Below, piece after piece: positions 34,070 through 42,366 of a stretch of DNA of 64,000 bases. Numbering within the stretch: position 1 is the first letter of the stretch; every line of letters starts with the position of its first letter. This stretch comes from Streptomyces diastatochromogenes (lineage in GTDB: Bacteria > Actinomycetota > Actinomycetes > Streptomycetales > Streptomycetaceae). Position numbers and translations under genes: made by a program. The notes beneath the pieces were generated by a model, which searched no databases, had not been told where the DNA came from, and was given only the letters and a program-made list of their open reading frames with translations. The stretch covers positions 27,902 through 91,901 of the forward strand of contig NZ_MCGQ01000058.1 in assembly GCF_002242805.1 (NCBI RefSeq), in the 5' to 3' direction.

Positions 34070-35251
34070 TCACCCGACGGTGACGGCCTTGCCGTCGGCG
34101 TCGGCGGAGGCGACGATCGCGTCGATGACCTGCAGGTTGTGCAGCCCGTCGGCGAGCGTGGGGCACTGCGGCAGCCGGTCCAGGCCCGCGATCTGCTCCA
34201 GGAAGGCCCGGGCCTGCCAGACGAAGAACTCGTGCTGGCCGTGGCCGACGCTCGGGAAGTCCATGGGCAGTCCACCGGCGATGTAGGGGTGGCCGGGGCC
34301 GACCACCACCCGCCGGTAGCCGTCCACCGGGTCGGAGGCCGCCGCGTCGGTGAGGGTGAACTCCGCCGGGCGGGACAGTTCGAAGGTCGCCGCGCCGTTC
34401 TTCGTGAAGACCTCGAAGCCCAGGGAGTTGGCCAGACCGCGGGCGATGCGCGAGACGGAGAAGGTGCCGACGGCGCCGGAGGCGAACGTCGCGGTGAAGG
34501 TGGCGATGTCCTCGTTCTCGACCCGCTCGCGCTCCTCGCTCACCTGGACGTCGGCCGAGTGCCCCACCGCCGTTCCCAGCGGCACGGGCCGCTCCTGCAC
34601 CTGGGTGGACAGGATGGCGCCCTGGACGCTCTGCACCGGCCCGCAGAAGTACTCGCCGAGATCGATGAGGTGGCTGCCGATGTCGGACAGCGCCCCGGAA
34701 CCGATGCCGCCCCGGTAGCGCCAGCTCATGGGCGCGTCGGGGTTGTGCCCGTAGTCGCACCAGTAGTGGCCGTTGAAGTGCTGCACCGGCCCGAGCGAGC
34801 CTTCCCGCACCTGCTGCCGGACGGCGTTGACGGCGGGGGAGCGGCGGAAGGTGAAGCCGGTGGCCGCCACCAGTCCGGTGCCCTCGGCCGCCGCCACCAT
34901 GGCCCGGGCGTCGGCCACGGACGGCGCCAGCGGCTTCTCGCACAGCACATGCTTGCCCGCGGCCAGCAGGGCCTCGACGATCTCGCGGTGCAGATGGTTG
35001 GCGACCACGACGCTGACCGCGTCGATGTCGTCGGCCTCCACGATCGCCCGCCAGTCCGTCTCGGCCCGCTCGAAGCCGTAGCGGCGGGCGGCGTCCTGGG
35101 CGAAGGGCTCATAGGCGTCGGCGACGGCGACCAGGCGCACGTCCGGCAGCCCGGCACCGTACAGCGTCGCGGCCTGCCGGTAGCCGTTGAGGTGGGCTCG
35201 GCCCGCCATTCCGGCGCCGATGACCGCCACCCCGATCGGCCTTGTGCTCAT
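34070..35251 (-). CDS. Gfo/Idh/MocA-family oxidoreductase (inositol dehydrogenase-like)
   Basis: A 393-aa NAD(P)-dependent dehydrogenase. The Rossmann motif is AVIGAGMAGRAHLNGY (about residues 9-24), the CEKPLA loop carries the catalytic-site Lys, and SDIGSHLIDLGEYF holds the Asp/His pair of sugar and inositol dehydrogenases. First gene of a minus-strand unit with two TIM-barrel isomerases. Its promoter (TTGACA 35446-35441, GATATT 35422-35417) is followed directly by TTAAAGCGCTTTAA. With the nearby iol operon, oxidation of an inositol or related cyclitol is the likely role (IolG-like), not proven. Confidence 0.88.
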   Translation of the reverse strand: MSTRPIGVAVIGAGMAGRAHLNGYRQAATLYGAGLPDVRLVAVADAYEPFAQDAARRYGFERAETDWRAIVEADDIDAVSVVVANHLHREIVEALLAAGKHVLCEKPLAPSVADARAMVAAAEGTGLVAATGFTFRRSPAVNAVRQQVREGSLGPVQHFNGHYWCDYGHNPDAPMSWRYRGGIGSGALSDIGSHLIDLGEYFCGPVQSVQGAILSTQVQERPVPLGTAVGHSADVQVSEERERVENEDIATFTATFASGAVGTFSVSRIARGLANSLGFEVFTKNGAATFELSRPAEFTLTDAAASDPVDGYRRVVVGPGHPYIAGGLPMDFPSVGHGQHEFFVWQARAFLEQIAGLDRLPQCPTLADGLHNLQVIDAIVASADADGKAVTVG

Positions 35252-35394
35252 GGTGTTTCCTCTCCGGCGCGCCGGGGCGCCGTGGCTAGGTGGTGCGGGG
35301 ATCCGGGGGATCTGAAAGGGGAGCTGGTCCCGGTAGGGAACGGCGAACCGAGCGCTCGGGATCCGTCCTGTCGGGACGCTGTCGAACAACTCCC

Positions 35395-35408
35395 TTAAAG
35401 CGCTTTAA
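35395..35408. promoter_or_regulatory. LacI-type operator TTAAAGCGCTTTAA, copy 1
   Basis: A perfect 14-bp palindrome with the central CG typical of LacI-family operators. It lies between the divergent dehydrogenase and LacI genes, just past the -10 box of the dehydrogenase promoter. The same element recurs at 36642-36655 and 47028-47041. Confidence 0.8.
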
Positions 35409-35416
35409 GTGCTGGT

Positions 35417-35446
35417 AATATCGACGGCGCGACGGACAGGTGTCAA
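35417..35446 (-). promoter_or_regulatory. Promoter of the dehydrogenase/isomerase unit
   Basis: On the minus strand, TTGACA (35446-35441) and GATATT (35422-35417) are 18 bp apart. The operator copy at 35395-35408 lies immediately downstream, covering the expected start site. Confidence 0.6.
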
Positions 35447-35477
35447 GGGTGTTGCCGGAAAATCCACGGGAGGTCGT

Positions 35478-36515
35478 GTGGACGAACTCGAATCCGCCTC
35501 GCCCGCGGGTGGCGGCACCGGGTCGGTGCGCCCCCGGCTGGAGGACGTCGCCGAGCGCGTAGGCCTGTCGACGGCGTCGGTGTCACTGGTGCTGCGGGGC
35601 GTGCCCGGCCCCAGCGAGCGCACCCGGCAGCGGGTCCTGAAGGCGGCGGCCGAACTCGGCTACCGCCCCGACCGCACCGCCAGCGCCCTGGCCAGCAGGC
35701 GCAGCCGGCTGCTCGGTGTCATGGTCGACGTGCACAGCCCCTTCCACGCCGAGCTGGTCGAGCATCTGCACACGGCCGCCGAGGAGGTCGGCTATGACCT
35801 CGTCCTGAGCGCGCTGACCCGGACCCGTGACGAGAACACGGCGGTCGAGACGCTCCTGGCGTTCCGTTGCGAGGCGCTGATCCTGCTCGGCCCGGTTGCC
35901 CCCGCCTCCGCCCTGGCCGCACTCGACCGCAAGGCGCCCGTCATCTCCGTGGGCCGCCGTATCGCAGGCGCCGATCTCGACGTCGTCCGCACCGCCGACG
36001 ACGACGGGGTCGGCCAGATAGTCGGCCACCTGGTGGGACTCGGTCACCGTGCCATCGCCCACGTCGACGGCGGCAAGGGCGTCATCGCCACCGACCGGCG
36101 CCGCGGCTACCGGGAGGCCATGCGCCACCACGGTCTCGACGAGCGGATCAGCGTCCTCCGCGGGGACAACACGGAGGCGGCCGGCGAGCAGGCGGGCCGG
36201 CAGCTCCTGGAGAGCGGCGACCTGCCGACCGCCGTCGTGGCGTACAACGACCAGAGCGCGATCGGCCTGGTCACGGCCTTCCGGCGGGCCGGGATCGACG
36301 TCCCCGGCGCCGTCTCCGTCGTCGGCTACGACGACGACACCCTGTCCCGGCTCGGCTCCTTCCACCTCACCACCGTCAGCCAGAACGCCGAGGAGCAGGC
36401 CCGTCAGGCCGTGGCGGCCGCGGTCGAACGCCTCGACCGGGGCCGCACGGCGGCCCGTGAGATCGTCCTCGCGCCCACCCTGGTGGTACGCGGGACCACG
36501 GCGCCACCGCGCTGA
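35478..36515 (+). CDS. LacI-family regulator of the inositol island
   Basis: A 345-aa LacI/GalR repressor. The helix-turn-helix (about residues 22-45) reads LEDVAERVGLSTASVSLVLR and the hinge follows with RTASALASRRSRLLGV. The effector domain has the usual VVAYNDQSAIGLVTAFRRAG and SVVGYDDDTLSRL segments. GTG at 35478 is set by GGGAGG at 35468-35473. Three copies of a LacI-type palindrome lie at its own divergent promoter, before the ABC importer and before the iolC operon, making it the obvious repressor of this island. Other actinobacteria often use GntR-type IolR instead. Confidence 0.9.
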   Translation: MDELESASPAGGGTGSVRPRLEDVAERVGLSTASVSLVLRGVPGPSERTRQRVLKAAAELGYRPDRTASALASRRSRLLGVMVDVHSPFHAELVEHLHTAAEEVGYDLVLSALTRTRDENTAVETLLAFRCEALILLGPVAPASALAALDRKAPVISVGRRIAGADLDVVRTADDDGVGQIVGHLVGLGHRAIAHVDGGKGVIATDRRRGYREAMRHHGLDERISVLRGDNTEAAGEQAGRQLLESGDLPTAVVAYNDQSAIGLVTAFRRAGIDVPGAVSVVGYDDDTLSRLGSFHLTTVSQNAEEQARQAVAAAVERLDRGRTAAREIVLAPTLVVRGTTAPPR

Positions 36516-36865
36516 TCCGGCGCGGTCCGGGCCACGAATATGTGGCCGATGCACCTTTTCGTGGACGCATCGCGGGGCGGTGGGATTTTGCGAGCGGACT
36601 CTTGACACCTTTCCGAAACACAAGCATGCTCTGGCCACCGCTTAAAGCGATTTAAAAGATCGCGGAGGCTTAATTCGCCACTCGATCCCGCGTGGGGAAA
36701 GACCCCGTTGCCAGGGGTACCCCCCGCAGGTCCACGCCGTGCCTCCACGGCCGGCGCGAACGCGCAGGCGCGACCCGGTCAGCGCACCCCTCTCGCATCG
36801 CCCCCGATACATGCCCGGCCCGCTCACGCCGCCGCCCGGCATCACACGAAGGAGCAACCCAGCAC
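36516..36865. promoter_or_regulatory. Promoter region of the ABC importer operon
   Basis: This 350-bp gap has no gene I can support. It contains TTGACA at 36602-36607, a weak CATGCT at 36625-36630 (17-bp spacer), and the operator TTAAAGCGATTTAA at 36642-36655. The remaining 210 bases to the start codon would be an untranslated leader, with nothing recognisable in it except the GAAGGAG ribosome-binding site at 36848. Confidence 0.6.
36642..36655. promoter_or_regulatory. LacI-type operator TTAAAGCGATTTAA, copy 2
   Basis: Differs from copy 1 at one central base. It lies 12 bp after the -10-like hexamer of the importer promoter, at the expected transcription start. Confidence 0.78.
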
Positions 36866-37957
36866 ATGGAACGCATGCAGATCCGGCGGTCGTCCGGCCG
36901 TCGCCTCTCCGGAAGAGGCCTGACCGTGGTGAGCCTCCTCGCCCTGTCGGCCGCCGCGTTGACCGGGTGCGCCAGCGGCAAGGCCACCGGCGACGGTGCG
37001 GGCCAGGCGACGGCCACGGCCGCGGGCGGCTCGACCTCCGGCACGAAGAGCAACGGCAAGGCCTCCATCTACGTCATCGGCGGCAAGGCCGACGACCCGT
37101 TCTGGTCCGCGATCAAGCGGGGCGGCGAGGACGCGGCGAAGCTGGTCAAGGCGGGTGGCGGCTCGGTCACCTTCCTCGGCCCGCAGAACTACGACAACCT
37201 CGGCCCGGACGCCGCCAAGCTGACCCTCACCGCACTGTCGCAGAACCCTTCGGCGATCGTCGTCCCGGACTGGGTGCCCGAGAACCAGGACGCCGCCATC
37301 AAGCAGGCCGTGGCCAAGGGCGTCAGGGTCTTCGTCTACAACGCGGGCGGTGTCGAGGCCGCCAAGCGGACCGGCGGCATCAAGTACATCGGCTCGGACG
37401 ACTACGAAGCGGGCAAGGCCGGCGGCGTCAAGTTCGCCGAGTCCGGCGCCAAGAACATCCTCTGCGTCAACACCGTGCCCGGCGCCGCCAATTCGGAGGT
37501 CCGCTGCAAGGGCATCGCCGACGGCGCCAAGAGCAAGGGCGCCAAGGCCAAGCAACTGCCCCTGCCCTCTTCCAACTTCGGCAACCCGTCCGCCGTCACA
37601 CAGGCCATCAAGGGCGCGCTGCTCAAGGACAGCGACGTCGACGCCCTCGTGACGATCGGCGTCCAGGACGCGGACAGCGCCGCATCCGCGATCGACCAGG
37701 CCAAGGCCGGCGACAAGGTCAAGCTCGGGACGTTCGACCTCTCGGACAGCCAGCTCACCCGGATCAAGAGCGGCAAGCAGCTCTTCGCCATCGATCAACA
37801 GCCGTATCTGCAGGGCTTCTACTCCGTGTCGATGGCCAACCAGTACCTGTCCTACGGCGTTCTCCCGCCCCAGAACCCGCTGCTGACCGGCCCGCTCCTG
37901 GTCACCGCCGACAACGTCGACGCGGCGATCGCGGGTACCAAGGCCGGCGTCCGCTGA
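36866..37957 (+). CDS. Sugar/cyclitol ABC transporter substrate-binding lipoprotein
   Basis: A 363-aa periplasmic-binding-type lipoprotein. A lipoprotein signal peptide (basic MERMQIRRSSGRR, hydrophobic core, lipobox LTGC with Cys35) is followed by a Gly/Thr/Ala-rich tether and a type 1 ribose-binding-like fold with FWSAIKRGGEDAAK, VDALVTIGVQDADSA and FAIDQQPYLQGFY as ligand-lobe landmarks. It captures a sugar or cyclitol outside the membrane for the permease and ATPase encoded next. An intercistronic hairpin follows. Control by the LacI operator and the iol context point to myo-inositol as substrate (inferred). Confidence 0.9.
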   Translation: MERMQIRRSSGRRLSGRGLTVVSLLALSAAALTGCASGKATGDGAGQATATAAGGSTSGTKSNGKASIYVIGGKADDPFWSAIKRGGEDAAKLVKAGGGSVTFLGPQNYDNLGPDAAKLTLTALSQNPSAIVVPDWVPENQDAAIKQAVAKGVRVFVYNAGGVEAAKRTGGIKYIGSDDYEAGKAGGVKFAESGAKNILCVNTVPGAANSEVRCKGIADGAKSKGAKAKQLPLPSSNFGNPSAVTQAIKGALLKDSDVDALVTIGVQDADSAASAIDQAKAGDKVKLGTFDLSDSQLTRIKSGKQLFAIDQQPYLQGFYSVSMANQYLSYGVLPPQNPLLTGPLLVTADNVDAAIAGTKAGVR

Positions 37958-37967
37958 GCCGACCGCG

Positions 37968-38001
37968 GCAGGTGCCGGAACAGACCGGTACCGGCACCTG
38001 C
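37968..38001 (+). other. Intercistronic hairpin between binding protein and permease genes
   Basis: The 11-bp arms GCAGGTGCCGG (37968-37978) and CCGGCACCTGC (37991-38001) are perfectly complementary. Such hairpins after binding-protein genes usually protect the upstream mRNA or partly stop transcription, giving more binding protein than permease. Confidence 0.65.
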
Positions 38002-38044
38002 GTCCCGTCCTCCATCCGAGTTCCACGAAGGTGACACCAGACCG

Positions 38045-39109
38045 ATGACAACCTCACTTCCCGACACGACGGCCGAGACACAGACCGCCGTCGCCCCGCC
38101 GAAGCGAACCGAAAGCCCCCTGGCGCAACTGCGGCACCGTCCCGAGGCCGGCGCGCTCATCGGAACGATCAGTGTCTTCGCCTTCTTCGCGATCTTCGGC
38201 GGTGAGAAGTTCCTCGCCCCGGCGGGCGCGGCGAGCTGGCTGAACATCGCCTCCGAACTCGGCATCATCGCCATCCCGGTCGGCCTGCTGATGATCGCCG
38301 GTGAACTCGACGTCTCCGTCGGCTCGGTCCTGGCCGGCAGCTCCATGACCCTGGCCATCGTGTCCGGCCACTGGGGCGCCCCGATGATCGTCGGTATCGT
38401 CCTCGCGCTGGCCCTGGGAGTGCTGGTCGGGCTTCTGAACGGGATCATCGTGACGAGGACCAACGTCCCGTCCCTGGTCGTCACGCTCGCCACCCTGTCC
38501 GGCATGGCCGGCCTCACTCTGGGCCTGTCCCGCGTCACGACGGGCACCACCAGCGTCGCCATCAGCCCCGACCCCGTGTCCAAGGCGATCTTCGGCCAGC
38601 TGATCGGGGGGCAGTTCGAGGTCGCGATCTTCTGGTGGATCGGCCTGGCGGTGCTGGTGGCAGTGATGCTGCAGGCGATGAAGTACGGCAACTGGATCTT
38701 CGCGATCGGCGGTGACAAGGAAAGTGCCCGCGCCACCGGTATCCCGGTCGCCAAGGTGAAGATCGCCCTCTACATGGCCAGCGGCTTCGGAGCCGCCCTG
38801 GTCGGCGTGATCCAGACCATCCTCTACAACGGCGCCCAGGTCGCCAACGGCCAGTCCTTCGTCTTCAACTCGATCATCGCCGTCGTCATCGGCGGCGTGC
38901 TGCTCACCGGCGGCTACGGCTCGGTCTTCGGTGTCGTCCTGGGCACCCTGACCTTCGCCATCGTCAACCAGGGCATCTACTACACCGGCTGGAACTCCGA
39001 CTGGGCCAGCCTGATCCTCGGCATCCTCATCCTCACCGCCGTCCTGATGAACAACACGTTCCGCCGCCTCGCCCTGTCCTACAAGCCCCGCTCCGCGAAG
39101 AAGGCCTGA
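38045..39109 (+). CDS. Sugar ABC transporter permease
   Basis: A 354-aa membrane permease of the ribose/branched-chain type (BPD_transp_2) with about nine or ten hydrophobic segments, the first at about residues 38-58 and the last near 315-338. The cytoplasmic coupling region is GDKESARATGIPVAKVKIALY, where the conserved NxxAAxxxGI-like segment sits. It forms the membrane channel with the ATPase encoded two bases downstream. Part of the importer operon controlled by the LacI-type operator. Confidence 0.92.
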   Translation: MTTSLPDTTAETQTAVAPPKRTESPLAQLRHRPEAGALIGTISVFAFFAIFGGEKFLAPAGAASWLNIASELGIIAIPVGLLMIAGELDVSVGSVLAGSSMTLAIVSGHWGAPMIVGIVLALALGVLVGLLNGIIVTRTNVPSLVVTLATLSGMAGLTLGLSRVTTGTTSVAISPDPVSKAIFGQLIGGQFEVAIFWWIGLAVLVAVMLQAMKYGNWIFAIGGDKESARATGIPVAKVKIALYMASGFGAALVGVIQTILYNGAQVANGQSFVFNSIIAVVIGGVLLTGGYGSVFGVVLGTLTFAIVNQGIYYTGWNSDWASLILGILILTAVLMNNTFRRLALSYKPRSAKKA

Positions 39110-39111
39110 CC

Positions 39112-39903
39112 ATGACCGCGCCCCTCCTGCGCCTCGACAACATCGGCAAGTCCTTCGTCGGCACCCACGCACTGCAGGACATCTCCCTCGAGGTCGACGC
39201 CGGCAAGGTCCTGTGCCTCCTCGGTGACAACGGCGCCGGCAAGTCGACCCTCATCAAGATCCTCTCCGGGTTCCACAAGCCGACCACCGGCACCATCGAG
39301 ATCAACGGCCACCCGGTCGTCTTCGACAGCCCCCGCGACGCCGGCGCCCAGGGCATCGCCACCGTCCACCAGTTCGGCGGCACGTTCCCCCTGATGGGCG
39401 TCGGACGCTGCTTCTTCGTCGGCGCCGAACCCACCAAGGGCTTCGGCCCCTTCAAGCTCTTCGACAAGAAACTGGCCGGTGAGATCGCCGTACGCGAGAT
39501 GCAGTCCCTGGGCATCACCCGCGTCACCGACGGCAACCGCCTCGTCGGCGCCCTCTCCGGCGGCGAACGCCAAGCACTGGCCATCGCCCGCGCCGTCTAC
39601 TTCGGCGCCAACGTCCTCATCCTGGACGAGCCCACCGCCGCCCTCGGCGTCAAGGAAGCCGCCCACGTCCTGCGCATCATCATGCAGGCCCGCGCCAAGG
39701 GCGTCGCGGTCATCCTCGTCACCCACAACGTCCGCCACGCCATGATGGTCGGCGACCACTTCGCCGTCCTCATCCGCGGCCAGAAGGCCGACGACTTCCG
39801 CAAGGGCGAACGCACCCGCGAGGAGATCACCGACCTCATGGCCGGCGGCGAAGCCATGGCCGACCTCGAAGCCGAACTCGCACAACTCCAGGCCGACGCC
39901 TGA
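39112..39903 (+). CDS. Sugar ABC transporter ATP-binding protein (single-domain)
   Basis: A 263-aa ATPase that powers the importer from the cytoplasmic side. Walker A GDNGAGKST is at residues 38-46, the Q-loop is ATVHQFGG, the signature LSGGERQAL at about 146-154, Walker B VLILDEPTAAL at about 165-175, and the switch His is in VTHNVRHAM. It has one ABC domain, unlike the duplicated RbsA/MglA type; single-domain FrcA-like ATPases are known for sugar importers. Ends the operon before a strong terminator. Confidence 0.93.
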   Translation: MTAPLLRLDNIGKSFVGTHALQDISLEVDAGKVLCLLGDNGAGKSTLIKILSGFHKPTTGTIEINGHPVVFDSPRDAGAQGIATVHQFGGTFPLMGVGRCFFVGAEPTKGFGPFKLFDKKLAGEIAVREMQSLGITRVTDGNRLVGALSGGERQALAIARAVYFGANVLILDEPTAALGVKEAAHVLRIIMQARAKGVAVILVTHNVRHAMMVGDHFAVLIRGQKADDFRKGERTREEITDLMAGGEAMADLEAELAQLQADA

Positions 39904-39939
39904 TCGCACCATCGAACCATCGGACCATCGGACCGGAGA

Positions 39940-39968
39940 GCCGCCCAGGGGTGAGTGCCCTGGGCGGC
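39940..39968 (+). terminator. Strong terminator after the ABC importer operon
   Basis: A perfect 11-bp stem, GCCGCCCAGGG (39940-39950) with CCCTGGGCGGC (39958-39968), loop GTGAGTG, followed by TTT. It closes the importer transcript. Confidence 0.85.
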
Positions 39969-39982
39969 TTTGCCGTGCGGGG

Positions 39983-40171
39983 ATGCGAACTGGTGCGGCC
40001 GTCGGTGCGTTTCGCCGCTGGGGTCGACTGCTGGACCTGCGCGAGCGGAACAAGTGGACGCCGTTGGTCATCCGCCTGTTGGGCGAGGGGGCTGCGCCGG
40101 TCAGCGAGCTGGGGCGGTATCGAAAGTGCCTGGTGAGGATGGCGGAGAGCCCATTCTGTGATCCAGAATGA
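39983..40171 (+). pseudogene. Possible remnant of a small regulator gene
   Basis: A 62-codon frame includes RLLDLRERNKWTPLVIRLLG followed by EGAAPVSELGR, which loosely resembles the start of a HxlR/ArsR-like helix-turn-helix but then loses similarity. It ends inside the start of the GNAT gene. I see no ribosome-binding site. Likely a gene relic or chance frame. Confidence 0.2.
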
Positions 40172-40718
40172 CTGGATGGTCACGCTTGAGACTCCCCGTT
40201 TGATCCTGCGTCGCTGGCGCGAGGAAGACGTTGCGCCCATGGCTGCCATCAACGCCGACCCCGAGGTCATGCGGTGGATCCGTGACGGCAGCGTCCGTGA
40301 CGAACAGCAGACTCGCGGCGGGATCCAGGCATGGGAGAGCGAGTGGGAGTCACAGGGCTTCGGCCTGTTCGCCGTGGAGATCCGGTCCACTGGCGAGCTG
40401 GCCGGGTTCACCGGCCTTTCGGTGCCCCACTACTTGCCGGAGGTACTGCCGGCGGTTGAGGTCGGCTGGCGGCTGGGACGTTCCCACTGGGGGCAGGGCT
40501 TGGCCACCGAGGCCGCTGCGGCCGCTGTACGGTTCGGGTTCGAAGAGCGAGGGCTGGAGCGGATCGTCAGCATCACTCAAGTGGGCAACGACGCCTCCGA
40601 ACGGATCATGACCAAACTGGGGATGCATCCGGTCCGTGAGACCGTCAATCCCACCGGCGGCCGGCGAGTCCGGGTGTTCGAGTTGTCGTCGGACCAGTGC
40701 GTCACCACCACTCGTTGA
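40158..40718 (+). CDS. GNAT-family N-acetyltransferase (RimJ/RimL type)
   Basis: A 186-aa acetyl-CoA-dependent acetyltransferase. The N-terminal strand LETPRLILRRWREEDVAPM is typical of the RimJ/RimL branch, and the acetyl-CoA-binding motif A is GWRLGRSHWGQGLATEAAAAA with the Q/GxGxA-like core. GFEERGLERIVSITQVGNDAS follows as motif B. No ribosome-binding site is clear; an ATG at 40176 (MVTLETPR) is an alternative start. It may acetylate the N-terminus of a protein or a small molecule. It separates the importer from the iol operon and is probably unrelated to them. Confidence 0.87.
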   Translation: MIQNDWMVTLETPRLILRRWREEDVAPMAAINADPEVMRWIRDGSVRDEQQTRGGIQAWESEWESQGFGLFAVEIRSTGELAGFTGLSVPHYLPEVLPAVEVGWRLGRSHWGQGLATEAAAAAVRFGFEERGLERIVSITQVGNDASERIMTKLGMHPVRETVNPTGGRRVRVFELSSDQCVTTTR

Positions 40719-40861
40719 TGGCGGCAACGAGGGCGGTGGCCTCGTAGCGGACCGCGAGTCTGTCGTGCGCACAGATCACGCACCCATGCCCCCGGACCCT
40801 GACGGGACCCGGGGGCAGGAAGTGTGTTCTTGAGAAGCGGGCTTCGAGTTGATGTGGGAAG

Positions 40862-42352
40862 TCAGCTGGAGGTGGGGAAGTTGAAGCCTGCGGTCGTCTG
40901 CTGCTTGGGCTGGGGCCAGCGGGTGGTGATGACCTTGGGGCGGGTGTAGAAGCGGATGCCTTCGGGGCCGTGGATGGGGGAGTCGCCGATGAGGGAGTCC
41001 TTCCAGCCGCCGAAGGAGTAGTACGACATCGGGACGGGGACCGGGACGTTGATGCCGATCATGCCGACCTTGATGTTGCGTTGGAATCGGCGGGCGGCTT
41101 CGCCGGAGGCAGTGAAGAGTGCGGTGCCGTTGCCGTAGGGGTTGGCGTTGATGAGGTCGATGGCTTCGTCGAGGGTGTTGACGCGGATGATGGCGAGGAC
41201 GGGGCCGAAGAGTTCTTCCTTGTAGGCGTCCATCTCGGTGGTGACGTGGTCGAGGAGGGAGGGGCCGGTGAAGAAGCCGTCCTCGTGGCCGTCGACCTTG
41301 AGTCCGCGGCCGTCGACGACGATCGTGGCGCCTTGGGTGTGGGCGGTGGTGACGGCGTTCTCGATGCGTTCCTGGGCGGCCTTGGTGACGAGGGGGCCCA
41401 TCTCGGTGTCGGGGGCGTTGCCGGGGCCGACCTTGACTTCGCGGGCCTTGCGTTCCAGGACTGCGACGAGTGCGTCGGCTGCGTCGCCGACGGCGACGGC
41501 TATCGACACGGCCATGCAGCGTTCGCCGGCGGAGCCGTAGGCGCCGGCGGTGATGTGGTTGGCGGCGAACTCCAGGTCCGCGTCCGGCAGGACGACGGCG
41601 TGGTTCTTGGCTCCGCCCAGGGCCTGGACACGCTTGCCGTGTGAAGTCGCCTGTTCGTGGACGTACTTGGCGATGGGGGTGGAGCCGACGAAGGAGACGG
41701 CTTCGATGCCGGGGTGGGTGAGGATCGCGTCGACGGCGTTCTTGCCGCCGTGGACGACGTTGAACACGCCGTCCGGCAGGCCCGCGCGCTGGTACAGGTC
41801 GGCGACGAAGTTGGCGGCGGAGGGGTCGCGCTCGCTGGGCTTGAGGATGAAGGTGTTGCCGGTCGCGATGGCGATCGGGTGCATCCACAGCGGCACCATG
41901 GCGGGGAAGTTGAAGGGGGTGATGCCGGCGACGACGCCGAGGGGTTGGCGGAAGTTGTGGACGTCGATGCCGCGGGAGACCTGGTCGGAGAAGGATCCCT
42001 TGAGCACGTCGCCGAGGCCACAGGCGAACTCCACGACCTCCCGGCCGCGGACGATCTCGCCGCGTGCGTCGTCGACGGTCTTGCCGTGTTCGGCGGAGAT
42101 GATCCGGGCCAGTTCCTCCTCGTGCTCCACGAGGAGCTGGCGGAAGGCGAACATGACCTGGGTGCGCTGGGTGAGAGAGGACTCGGACCAGGTTTCGAAG
42201 GCGGCCGAGGCCGCGGTGACGGCGATGTCCACATCAGCGGCACCGCCGAGGACGACCTGGGCCTGCTCGGCGCCGGTGGCCGGGTTGAAGACCGGGGCGG
42301 TGTCCTGGCCGGTGACCTCGGTGCCGTTGATCCAGTGGGGAATGGTGTTCAC
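40862..42352 (-). CDS. mmsA: Methylmalonate-semialdehyde dehydrogenase (acylating)
   Basis: A 496-aa CoA-acylating aldehyde dehydrogenase; as IolA it converts malonate semialdehyde, the last product of inositol breakdown, to acetyl-CoA and CO2. The Asn relay is in GITPFNFPAMVPLW, the signature VQALGGAKNHAVVLPDADL is specific for this family, and the catalytic Cys is in GSAGERCMAVS. GTG at 42352, 14 bases after the iolD stop. Last gene of the five-gene iol operon. Also usable in valine catabolism. Confidence 0.93.
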   Translation of the reverse strand: MNTIPHWINGTEVTGQDTAPVFNPATGAEQAQVVLGGAADVDIAVTAASAAFETWSESSLTQRTQVMFAFRQLLVEHEEELARIISAEHGKTVDDARGEIVRGREVVEFACGLGDVLKGSFSDQVSRGIDVHNFRQPLGVVAGITPFNFPAMVPLWMHPIAIATGNTFILKPSERDPSAANFVADLYQRAGLPDGVFNVVHGGKNAVDAILTHPGIEAVSFVGSTPIAKYVHEQATSHGKRVQALGGAKNHAVVLPDADLEFAANHITAGAYGSAGERCMAVSIAVAVGDAADALVAVLERKAREVKVGPGNAPDTEMGPLVTKAAQERIENAVTTAHTQGATIVVDGRGLKVDGHEDGFFTGPSLLDHVTTEMDAYKEELFGPVLAIIRVNTLDEAIDLINANPYGNGTALFTASGEAARRFQRNIKVGMIGINVPVPVPMSYYSFGGWKDSLIGDSPIHGPEGIRFYTRPKVITTRWPQPKQQTTAGFNFPTSS

Positions 42353-42366
42353 GGGAGCGGTTGTCC

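Noticed and set aside
36670..36857. Small frames in the importer leader region
   Set aside because: Low-complexity Arg/Pro-rich products without ribosome-binding sites; more likely untranslated leader.
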